From Membranipora membranacea (taxonomy: Eukaryota; Bryozoa; Gymnolaemata; Cheilostomatida; Membraniporidae): a DNA stretch of 64,000 bases. A model generated the notes under the pieces. It searched no databases. It had not been told where the DNA came from and saw nothing but the letters and a program-made list of their open reading frames with translations. Where the stretch lies: positions 22,007,387 through 22,071,386 of the forward strand of contig OU612069.1 of NCBI GenBank assembly GCA_914767715.1, in the 5' to 3' direction. Both the position numbers and the translations under genes were made by a program. Below, piece after piece: positions 29,967-41,600 of this stretch; the first letter of the stretch is position 1, and each line of letters starts with the position of its first letter.

Positions 29967-30516
29967 ATGAGTGCTCCTAAGCTTTCTTGGTATCTGCTCT
30001 GTGTTGTATTTCTCTTTGTAGAAACCCAAGGAGCTCTGAGACAAAAACAGGCTATCACGAAACCTGCAGCACAAGGATATGGTATGTCTCTCTCAATTGC
30101 ATGTGACTTTGATACAGTAAGCGTTCAACCCAGAGTCCTTCAGACTGTTGAATGTATGAAGCAGTCATATCAATATCAAAAAGTGAAGTTGCTTGCAATT
30201 CTCAGCTTTCACAATGTAAAAAATCGACTTGTGAGACTGGCATAATAAGAGATTTAGCGTGTGCAAAAATATCTGAATTTAGCTTCCAAAATACTTGGTA
30301 AACTCAGGAGTTGAATGATTGTGTTGGATTGCAAACAGCGTATTACTCACTTGCAAACCCCACTTTGTATTTGATTTTGCAGGAACTGATTGGTGCAAAA
30401 ACTGTGGCTCGAACATTGTCAACGCATCTATTCCCTTTAGTGAAGTAGCTAGTTGCTTTTTACCATATGGGGTTCCAGCAGGCTCAAATGATGACACTGT
30501 TTTTGAATGCCCATAG
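29967..30516 (+). CDS. small secreted Cys-containing protein (82 aa, two exons)
   Basis: Exon 1 (29967-30081) encodes MSAPKLSWYLLCVVFLFVET, a clear signal peptide, then ALRQKQAITKPA. It ends at a gtatgt donor in phase 1. Exon 2 (30383-30516) continues GTDWCKNCGSNIVNASIPFS to FECP and a stop; 115+134 nt is exactly 83 codons. An ATG at 29925 is in frame but would push the hydrophobic core too far from the N terminus. The exon 2 stop may instead be an alternative end, because a transmembrane exon of a compatible protein follows at 30809. No family recognised. Confidence 0.55.
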
Positions 30517-30808
30517 TACTAGTATAAATTGTTTCCGTGAGTGGTAGAGGAAACCAAAAAAAGAGATTCGGAAGTTCATCTCGAAACCGAACAATGAATC
30601 ACTGCAAGCAATGCAACTATTCTGCAGACCAATATGCTGTGAAATAATGAATTTTGGATGCTGGAGACATGATGATGATTTGAGTCCCCGCGCCGTACTG
30701 ATATTTCATTTTTTGCTAAAAAATCCGACAATTATTTTCTTATGAGTCAGCCCAAACTGAGTATAATATCTGAGCACATATTATTTTTATTTTCTGCGCT
30801 TCTGTTAG

Positions 30809-31797
30809 AAGCCCTATAGACTGTGCCCCATTCTTCTTTGAGGGAGATGAGTGTCGACCAAAGTTGATTGGGGTTGCAGCCGGTGGTGGAGGAGTTTTGG
30901 CACTTTTGGCTATCATAACAGCGCTGATAATCAGACATCGAAGGGCTGGTCAGTGATTATTAAAACTTGAATGCTCTCATAAAGTTGAAACAAAATTTAG
31001 AAAATGAATTTATTTTAGAATGCCCTATTGTAAAGTGGCGAGGCCAATCAATGTCAAAGTTAAAGACTTCAATCAGATCATGTGTGATGAAGTTTTGTTC
31101 ATATTCGTCTTAAAAATATTAATATTTATCTAAGTGCTATTCCGAGTGTAACCTCCCACTCAAAAATTGGGTTTTCTCAACTAAAAAAGAAAGTTGATTT
31201 CTATTGTGTTGATATTCTTGTTTTCATTCAATATCATTCTCTACAGGAGAACAAGGTGACGAGAGTAATGAATACAAAGTCAACAGAGATATATCCTTGT
31301 TTCCTACTGCTGAGAGTGAGATGAATGCTATGAGGAGGTACACTAATATGGGTTTTGTGGTGAGTCGATTGTATCACAACTCGGTGTTTTCTTGATTATT
31401 TACTTTTATATGTTTGTTGTAGTGATCATCTAAAAGTTTTGCAAGGAATAGTCTCACTAAAACCCCTGTTACAGTCATTAATAAACTTCGTAAGATTAAA
31501 TATTTTTTGTTTGAGAATAATTACCATGGTCCTTACTGAGCAGTGTTATTAAGTGTTGTTACAGTACTCGATCACATCACGTCCATGTCAATTTGTCATA
31601 ACGGCCTTAATTTTTGACAGGGTATACCTAGGGCTCATGTCAATGGTGACCATGGCACAGATTATGCACACTCTGACACAAAGGGTAGCCTTCCTGCCAG
31701 TCGATCCCCGTCTGTAGATGATGTCACATTCACAAGAGCAAAGGCCTGGAGCACATATATACCAACAACTTCCAGCTTTGGTACAGGTATTGGAAAG
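30809..31797 (+). CDS. transmembrane and cytoplasmic exons of a one-pass receptor-like protein
   Basis: Exon 30809-30948 encodes an extracellular stub with two Cys (DCAPFFFEGDECRPK), a glycine-rich transmembrane helix (VAAGGGGVLALLAIITALII) and RHRRAG. Exon 31247-31359 and exon 31621-31797 continue in frame as a Ser/Thr/Tyr-rich cytoplasmic tail (EYKVNRDISLFPTAESEM, RRYTNMGFV, SLPASRSPSVDDVTF). All three have good acceptors and donors (gtcagt, gtgagt, gtaagg). The entering phase of the first exon does not match the stop-containing exon ending at 30516, so the upstream extracellular exons are not fixed. The end of the gene lies beyond 31797 and was not found. Confidence 0.6.
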
Positions 31798-34700
31798 GTA
31801 AGGATAGGATTCATCAAACAGTTTTGAGGTGCTGTTCACCTTTTTGACGTCAAGAGTTATGTTTTGAAACGCCCGATTCGCTTTATTTACCAACCTGTTA
31901 CTTCTGCAGCGCTGTGACAGTTGTTACTCGATACAAAGATTTGAGAGATTGAACATGGAAATCAGATCGCTCAATCAAAATTTCATGGTTTTTATGGTAA
32001 AATCTTGTCTTGATGCAAACAAGAAGCAGAGGATTAATCATAATTATGACACAGGCAAATCGGCTTTCAATTTATGCTTTAAACTGCCATGCCCCATCCA
32101 AAACAGCTACTCCATGTTGCTTTATGGTTAAAAACTTTTCTCAAGTGGTAAAAATGGTTATAAATGTGTTATATATGAATCTGTGCAGCAGACGCTCATA
32201 AATTGTGATGTTAGCTGCAGTGCATGATATGGCTATTGTTATTCTATGACATTGAATGAATTCCCTTGTTGTTTTTGTTCATCGCACTTCTAAAAATAGG
32301 ATTTTATTGCAATTGTCTTGACAACCTCAACCAGGCACTATCTGAAACCACCAATCAAAACTAATCAATAACAGCCTGTATATTCTGTAGGGATTAATTT
32401 GAAATCATTGTAGCTGGTGTAATCAAGCTGTATGTTGCGTCTTTATGTGTGGATTCATAAAAAAAATTGATTGGGGTTCTGTGTAGTACATAATACTGCA
32501 TCAGTACAACGTACCATTTTCTGTATGAAAAATAGGTCCTGTTGTGCGGAAAGTGATTTGAATGTAGCTGACCAAAATCTCATTTGATACGACCAGGTGG
32601 TTGCTTTATGCTGGCTTTGCCATTTATCCTCCCTCCCACCTTTGTGTCACAATTATTGCTAACTGCCTAGGGTAACCAGAGTAGATGTATCTGTAATTGC
32701 ATGCACTGATCTGTGTATGAATTTGCACCTGGTTGCAATTAATCGGTGATCCACTTCTGTTGCCCCATCTTGGTTGGTACATGGGACATGTTTGTATCGT
32801 TTCTTGTTTTAAAATAAATAAACTTTAAGTGCAGGGAAGAAATTTGCCCCGCGCTGACTACCGTTGAGCTACTTATTATCCTATGAAGATATGATGATCT
32901 GGTGTTGATTGGCTCATATCGCCTAAAAGTGCCTTCTCAGGCTCACTTCTGCATATTATCTATAACGTTCATATATTGGTAGCCTAGTTATTCTGCTTAT
33001 TATCCTCCAACCAATATTGCTAAATGACCTTCCCAAAAAATAACGTACTTGAAAATCGGACCTGAAGGCGCGTGACCCTTTTTCCCCTCTTTCGGGAAAA
33101 AAGGTTAAACCAGGTTAATAAAAAATAAAACTCATTTCCATAGCATAAAATCAAATATTTCTATCTCCTTTTGTTAGAGTTTATATCATGGAGTCTCAAT
33201 ACAGTGTGATTTTTTTTTTATTTAGCTTATATAATAAAACAATGTTTCACTTTCTGTGTTCATCCAAACAAGATTAATATAGTCCAGACTGACTGAGCTT
33301 GCAGTTTTTTGAATGATGAAGCCACCATAAATAGAAATTCAGATCTATGCGAACATCCGGAGCAAGATTTCTAGGCGGCAAAAACATTGGAACGTAGTTT
33401 TGCTTCGATGATGGTTAAAATAATTGTGATATAAAGCTTAACAGATTTCGGCTATTAATTGTAGATGACATATGAAAACCAGTACGTTCACTAATTCTGA
33501 CATGCGCGGTCAGATATTGGATGTCTTCGAACTACATCGTCATCGTTTTCATCACTTTTCGCTTTGCGCTGGCAGCATTTTGGTGACTAGCCGCTCATTG
33601 TGCAACATCACGTAAGGTACAGTATCACCCTTTCGATCAGCATGGAAAGTCTTCCAGAAACAAATCTCAAACTATATCTACCAATTTCTAAATGAAGCCT
33701 CTCTCTGCCGAGGCTGCCACCAGACTTCATGGTCTGACTATAAATCTCTTGTTTACAATTGAAACAGTGATAAAGTAGAACAAGTTTGAGATCTTATGGC
33801 CTTTGATTGTTTGTTTAATTAATTGATGCAGGGAAACACTATCGGAACTTGTTGTGACTGTAACTGCGTGCAATGCGAGAGTACCTGTCTTCATCATACA
33901 TTTGCGCCTGATTTGAAAAGATCTATCAAATTATGGACTTTCCTGTAACAATGTTAGCAAACTTTTCACCGTATATGTATTGGGATGGGATTGGGCATCA
34001 CTCTTAGGCTTGGGTTTAGCATAACCAGCTTTGTTAGCTTTCTTGCTGTATGAGTTTGAAGAAGGACCACGATCAGGGGGCGGTTCCTCTATCAATGTTT
34101 GTCTATTAGCATACCCCTGTGATATATCACGCTGAGCCAACACTGATTTAACCAAGGAAACTTGTACAAGATAGTGTTAGTCACAAATAGCTAGAAATAG
34201 CAGAAAGCTGTGCTCTTGGTTACAAAAGAAAGCAGGATAATGAAGTGTCACTGTGAAAAAATTTTTATATTCATCAATACAGGTATTATTGTTCATGCTG
34301 GTCAGGGCATACTGAAACAGTAGATATTCACTATGGTGAGAATGTTGCAATTGTCAGATCATTATAGGAACAGCTAACATTGGAAGTTTGTTTTTGTTGT
34401 CTAGCTGCTAACTATGTATTAACAATTTTAAGTAGCTATTGCTTGCTGGGGTTATTATGATAACAATACTCAATGGTCTGCCTGACCAGTCAACAAGATC
34501 CCCAGAACTATTCTTGATTTTCAATTTTAGCTTTGTTTCTAGAGTTATCTTCTCTCGTGATCTGAGCAGATAATTCGTAAATGTTTGTATCACTTTTGTT
34601 TGGTTAGAAAATCAACAAATGACATGAAATTACTGAAGTTGTTTTGGCCGTTTGACTTGGGCACGCCAAGACGACTAAGTGCCACAACTATATCGACTGA

Positions 34701-36402
34701 CACTATTTGAGGATGTGTATAGCTGATATCCTCCAAGTACCATTATTTTAGATTTATTCACAATTTATTCTTGAAAACCACCTAAGATTGTCAAAACTTA
34801 TTCCTTCAGATGGTACTCAAACTATGTGAATAAGTTTCCCCTCAGAGATTTACAAGAACTAGCATAACCCCTGATCAGTCTGACATTGGATATCAGCTGA
34901 TTGCATTATTACTCATGTATCACTGCCCAATATAGCAGACGTTGTCCACTCATGGATTACAATGGATTAAAATGAATTGCATGTGGTACTTCTGCATCAT
35001 CAGCTTAATTTTGTTTATTTATTTTGTATTATTAATATCAGTGTACAGTTTGCAATCTACCCGGAAAGTTTTCAGATTATCCTCAATTTTCATAGTCTGA
35101 CTACAGTTGCTCTATCAAACATAACAAAATATTATTATAGTGCATATTCATTACTGAGTTAGTTCAATATCATAATTAAAAGTCTGGTTGATGTTCTGCA
35201 ATTTTTTCAATTATCCAACTGTCATACTTGTCAACTAAGCTTAATCCAAAAGTTGGAGATTTCAATTTACAGCAATACTGCACGGGAGTGTGAGCCCCCA
35301 ATGGGGACCGGAATAAAGAGCATTTCTAGCCACTAGGAACGGCTAAAACCGCATATTTGATCCCAAAAAATTTCATTTTTGTACTTTCTACTTATACTAA
35401 AATATCAAACTGAAGTGAAATACGCTTTAAACACTTACCATCAACACATGGGCCCCATGGACTCATCATCAAGTGCTTGTGTTCTGGTTTTCCTGTATTA
35501 ACACACATGTCTTGTGCTTACTTGGCACGAGGGAACTAAAATTAATATCAGTGTCAATAAAGCACACTAACCGCGATGCCTATCTGTTACGCAACTCAAA
35601 ATTGGTTTAACTGCAAAACCCATTTGATGAACCTGGTGAGTATTGGCCGTCACCTCAACAAATATATAAACCTTTAATGACGAGTTGCCACTAGCCACTA
35701 AAGAGATTCTGACGACCTATATTGTAATAAAAGGCATTAGACTCTGGATACAAATATAGTCAATCTGCAATAATATCGCCACTGCAAAGATGTGAAGATC
35801 TATATTGTAAACAATGGCATTGGAGCCTGGCTTACAACTATAGTCAACCACCGCTTGTGCCCAATGGAGTAATCACATGTAGAATTATCCTGCAAGCCAC
35901 CACTATAAAAATAATAGGGACTAAGTGCCTGGCTCTTAGTAGTGATACCAATATATAAAGGGCTGAATAGAAGACAATTTAGTTATGTAAACAACTTATT
36001 ATCCTTATAACAGTGTATTGCTTTCACAATTCAATCATTCCAGATAAAGTCTTATAACTAAATCATAATACATAATGCCAAGGACGCTCCTTTTATAGGC
36101 GAATTGAGGACACCTAAGTGACCACACTGTACTCAATGGCCAACAAAATAGACATGGCCTTTTTAAAAAATATATGAGGATACGGGCTTACACTCTATAG
36201 AATAAGAAAACAGGTTATTCTAGCGTATCAAGTTTTTATCATTAGAAATACAAAACATTACAAGAATATCCCTCATTAGAGACTGATCATGACACAAAGG
36301 TAAATGTATGACACTTGGATAGTTTTTAAAATAATTGCAATAGGGCTGTTTTCTCTGAAACATGTGGAAAAAATAGTGAAAATTATCAAAAGTCTGGAAG
36401 GT
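31798..36402. other. intergenic, one tentative exon, otherwise nothing recognised
   Basis: Long AT-rich interval with only short chance frames apart from the candidate terminal exon at 33931-34160 (-). The following hairpin at 36403-36507 marks its right edge. Confidence 0.4.
33931..34160 (-). CDS. possible terminal exon, polar cytoplasmic-tail-like
   Basis: After an AG at 34162-34161 the minus strand is open for 76 codons: QRDISQGYANRQTLIEEPPP, a Ser/Lys/Pro-rich stretch (KKANKAGYAKPKPKSD), and a Leu-rich end before a TAA. The acceptor lacks a strong pyrimidine tract. Composition resembles a receptor tail. It could belong to a - strand gene whose other exons I did not identify. Confidence 0.3.
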
Positions 36403-36507
36403 CCTAGTCTGAGTGCTCAGACTCCAAGGCGCAGGGAGTTACTTGCGGAGTTTGATAGCTTGCGCAAGTAACTCCCTGCGCCTTGGAGTCTGAGCACTTA
36501 GACTAGG
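36403..36507. repeat. near-perfect 45-bp hairpin
   Basis: Left arm 36403-36447 (cctagtctgagtgctcagac...cttgcg) and right arm 36463-36507 are reverse complements with one or two mismatches around a 15-base loop. Unusually GC-balanced for the region. It may be a foldback MITE or the palindromic core of a larger element. Confidence 0.85.
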
Positions 36508-36747
36508 AAGGTCCCAACTAAATAGGGAGACTTGACAAGTATGCCAATTGTGCTATATATAAAATTTAATAATTCATGGATGCACTTAAGATTCACTGGT
36601 AATGGAATTAATTATATAACTAGCTAGTTTTGGTTATCATGACAGTCACTTGTTAATTAAATTGACTTAATTATTTTCATGATAACAAAATAGTTAAAGT
36701 ATTGTTAGTGAAGTGACCTATATCCCACGCCCAGAATAGTCACACTC

Positions 36748-38621
36748 TTAGAAGCAAGTATCTGTGCCAATGTTATATTGTTTGTTATCGCGACATGAAG
36801 TGGACATCACAACTTCAGCGTAAGCTCCTGATTCACCTCTCAACGGATACACTACACTAAAATAAAAAACAAAATCCAGGAAAATGATTAGTATCGCAAG
36901 ATTTAATAACAATTCGAGTAATTATTTGGCGGAATAACTGACTCTTTGTTACAATGTGTGAAGGACAGCAAAAATGAATTAGGTTGAGTTTAAATATGGA
37001 AACTTACATATTCGTTGACCCATGAATTTTATAGTCCTAAATACTTCATCACCTGTACATATAACCAAATTTTTTGCATTCCATTGCATCTTGAATCAAC
37101 ATCAGTCGGCTTGTCATTTTTGATGTATGTAAGTTCTAAGGCTATGAATTTTAATTGTAACACATGCAGCTGATAAATATCCAGAAAGTCTATAGGTTAT
37201 TGACTTACGGAGGAGATAATGTGAATATAACCAAGTCTAGCATTGGATGTTGACCTGCAATAACAAGTCTCTGAGTCAGTATTTGTTTTATCTGAGTTGG
37301 AAGCTTTGTCACTGTAGCGCCGTACGATAGATTAGTTGGCCATGTGACTATCAGTTTGTCATCTGTACATTCCATCCTCACCTCAGATCCACCCAAAGGC
37401 TTACAATCTGTAAATATTATTGATAAACCTATAAGAGCAATTGTACATCCGAAAGGGGATCAGCATTGTCTTCAACTGTGGCTAACTTTTTTTGAATTTT
37501 TGAAAATAGTGTTCATTAGGAACTTGACTTGCTCCGGCAAACTTCTATTGCTATTGTAATCAATCATAATGGGATGTAAACAGAGGCAACTTTTGACACA
37601 TTTATTGTCATGGCATAAAGTCCTTCTGAAGATTGGGAATCAAAATAAGAGTTTTTTTCATAACTTTATGGAATTAGCCACAGCAAATTTTTAATGCGCT
37701 TCACCGTCTCAATCTAAATCAAGTTTACCAGAGGAAATGAAATACACACCTGAAGTAGGAATAGGTCAAACTAGTGTGATTAAGTTAGCCCTTACCTGTA
37801 CTTGACTTAACTGCAAAACTAAAACCTAACATCTTATTCTGCATTATTGTGGTTTGAACTCACCGTTCTGGCATATCTTTCTAATCTGATTTAATTTGCT
37901 GGTGGCAATCGATTTCAAAGTGGACTCAACTATCTTGTTTTGTAAGAGGACGCATTTCACAGAATAGGAAGATTTGAATGCAACATGTCGCACCAGACGA
38001 TGATCTGGAAAAAATAGAAAGAACATGTGCGTCACAATACAGCCATGAAGCATCTATTACAACAAAAATACTACTGGTATTGCAAAATCCGGATTGAGAG
38101 AAAGGAAGCTTCATGATCAGAATAGAAAAGCCTTAAAGGTGTGTCTGCCTTATTCGGCGACAAGTTGCTCTCAGTGCCTAGGCAGGTCAGATCAGGCGAC
38201 AATTGAGCCCAATAGTCGGTAGTCGGTAGCTTGCGCATTAAAGGGCAGGTGCTCTTAACCAACTCTGAGGTACAGGATATCAGAATTTACAGATTTTTTG
38301 GCTAATTAATCGTCATGATTTCAATTAATATTGAAAGCACAAGTTTCCTCATCCCCATTTTCTACATTTTAGTAAAACTGCAACAGTGAACTGAAACCTA
38401 ATAACACGGTGAAAAGAGTAGAGGCAAACCTTTGATGATAAGTTTCTGGTTACATTTGAGACCATTTCCTGTAATGTGTATTATATAGTCTCCTGCAGGT
38501 AGCTTGATGTGACGGTAGCCTCCTATTGAAACATCTAGTGATGCCATTGATGTGGTGCTTGAGGTCAGAGCTTTGATAGGCTGCTCGCAATCACTCATTG
38601 ATTTGGCCACAGGAAAAATAA
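36748..38621 (-). CDS. C-terminal domain exons of the EGF gene (- strand paralogue)
   Basis: Four exons, 38621-38430, 38004-37864, 37407-37209 and 36856-36748, read [51 protein letters not shown] and YNIGTDTC, and end at the same relative stop as the + strand copy at 26592-28045. Entry is phase 1, so any phase-1 EGF exon can splice onto it. Identity to the other copy is high in exons and low in introns, indicating purifying selection on a real domain. Family not recognised. Confidence 0.75.
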
Positions 38622-41600
38622 CTGAAATATAAATGCAGACTAGATGTGACTCGATGCGAGCACTTAGGTACTGATATAGATTTAGTAAATATCTCTATCT
38701 GGTCAGCCTACTCAGTCGTGGTATGAAGTAAGTATCAGTAGGTAACTCACAAAAACAGAAACATGTTTTCATAGGATCTAGTTAAGCATCTTATTTTTTA
38801 ATGTTTTGCCCAAGTAAAAACCTTCTCAAACTCAAAATGCTGCTTTTAAAGATGTTTCACAGATGAATGGCTGCAGCATCACTGGACTTTTGTAACAATC
38901 AAATAAAAAAAAAGATATAAATAGCCATACCTACAGTACCTACATGTATAGGATGCTACTGTATTTGTAAATTCTGCATTGGAGTCACAGTCATTCTTGC
39001 CAGTGCTCTCATTGTAAAATGTAAAATGTATTATATGATAACATCCTTTTTTGCTGCAGGTTCTCGGTAGAGACACGGGGGTCAGCAAATGTGGAATTTC
39101 TATACACCGTTGGAAAGCTGCCGAGCTACTTATTGCTAATTATTTGCTGAAAAAAGTATATGATGTAAAAAAGTATTTTTACGTCACGTCATAATACTTC
39201 TGATTTTTTTAATTTGATGATACAACGTGAAACTTTAAGCAACGATTTGAGATATATTGAGAAAATAAGAGCAAATTTTGGTATTTTCCACTAAAGTTCT
39301 GTTTAAATGACACACACTCAAATTTTCAGCTGTATAAAAATTTATCAAGATCAGCACAGACCATCAAAGGTAGATACATTTCTGGTCAATTCCCCCATAC
39401 ACCAAACATGCTGTCAAAAGAACCATTGCTAAAACCAGAATTTTTTTTTTGTAAGTTATCACATGGGAAGCCGCATTATATAAGCATAATAAAAACAGAA
39501 AATGCCAAAAAGATTTGTCATAACATCTCAGTTATCCACGAATTGTGCACCACAGAATGTCTTTTTAAGGTGTTTTTGAGCATTTTGTGGTTCAGAATTC
39601 GGGGAAAAATGATACATAGTGACAAATTTTGTTTGCATTTCCTGTTTTTACCATGCTTAATCAATGCGGCTTCGTATGTGAGAACTTACAAAAAAAATTT
39701 CTGGCTGTAGTAATGGTTTTTTTGACAGCATGTTTGGCGTTATGGAAAACTGACCAAAAATGTATCTCCCTTTGATGGTCTGTGCTGATCTTGATTAATT
39801 TTTATACAGCTGAAAATTTGAGTGTGTGTCATTTAAACAGCACTATAGTATAAAATAGCAAAAAATGTTGGCTTTTACTTTTACTTGCTCAATCTATCTC
39901 AAACTTTTGCTTAAAGTTTCATGCTATTTATCATCAAATTAAAAAAATCACACGTATCATGACGTGACATAATAAGCCACTTTGGGCTCATCATATATAA
40001 TTTTCAACAAAAAATTAGGATGAACTATACCTCTAAGAATTAATGTAAATTATTTCGAAACTTCTAGCAATCAAATTTGCTCAGCTATCCACTTAGCTAA
40101 AAACAGCCTTTTCGGTCTTAATTCTTGATTTATCACATTTTTGATGAGCCATTAGCGAGCGATAGAAAGTCCACATTTGCTGACCCCTGTGTCTCTACCT
40201 TAAGTTATTCTTATTATTACAATTTTAAGATTGCACCTTCACTATTTGAGACATGATCATTGTGTCACTAAAATGCTGTTCAATCAGCATTGCCCAAAAT
40301 ATTTTCCTCCATACCTGTGCAGGTTTTCCCGTCGCCTGTGAAGCTAGGTTCACACCTGCATGTATAAGATCCTGCTGTATTCATACACTCTGCATTGGAA
40401 TCACAGTCATTCTTACCGGTACACTCATCGATATCTACAAAATGTGAAATTTGAGTTGTTATGACAAGCAGAGATATGCTCGTAAAACCTTAATTAAACT
40501 CTTTTGTCTTTGATATTTGTTAGTCATTTTGTCCACTTTCTTCGCAATCATTCGCAAAACCGACCTTGTATCTTTTCACAGTTAAAAGCAAGTAGACAAC
40601 CACCATGAGACTAATATGTTGTTGGAAGAGCTACAAGCCATATCTGATGGAGTTGTTACTTAGCAACAAATCAGCATGGCCAAAAGTTATTTCTTTCTTA
40701 CCTCTGCAGGTTTCACCATCGCCTGTAAAGCCAGTTTCACACCTGCATGTATAAGATCCTACAGTGTTCGTACACAGCGCATTGGAGTCACAGCCATTGT
40801 TACCAATACAATCATCAATATCTGTAAAATGATAAGTTTTAACCAAAAATGAACTTGTTCAAGGGCAACCAGGGTTCCAAACAACTTATTATCGATTAAT
40901 AGCAGATTGCACCTTCTGCATGGGGAAAAATACAAAATCTAATTTGGATGTCTATTCGGCCAGAATTCTTTTGAAACATTTCATCCATCAGGTACTCAAA
41001 CCAAGCTAAAATATAATATCACAGAGCAGTTTCCTGTTCCTGTTAATATTTAGTCTGTGCTCTATCGCTATTACAACAATGTTTTGGAACCTCCCCGAAA
41101 CTCAAGTGTTACCCAGCTTAGAGTTAGCGACTACATTGAGTTTTGCACCACTTCCTGCACAAAGCTGATGCTCTTGAAAAACATACAGTAAGTTGGAACT
41201 TCATTGGGTATCCAGTTTAAGATTCATCTTCCTATGTTCGTGCATTCCACCTCCAAAGTAAGACTACTGTGAGATACTGCATATGATTTTCAGCTCAAAA
41301 CGAATCATTCTCATACATTGAATGACCATAGATGAGATCTCTTTTCCATACCTGTGCAGCTTTGACCGTTGCCCGTGAAGCCAGCATCACACTTGCATGT
41401 ATAAGATCCTACTGTATTTGTACAATCTGCATTTGAGTCACAGTTATTTTTGCCAGTGCACTCATCAATATCTGAAGGAGAATATAAAATCATTATCATA
41501 TAAAAAGGGCCCTCTCTAACCTTAAGGCTTTGGTGATGTTGTGACCCTATATACTATCAGGAAATAAACTTCAATACTAGTGAGTTGTTTGCATTCGTAT

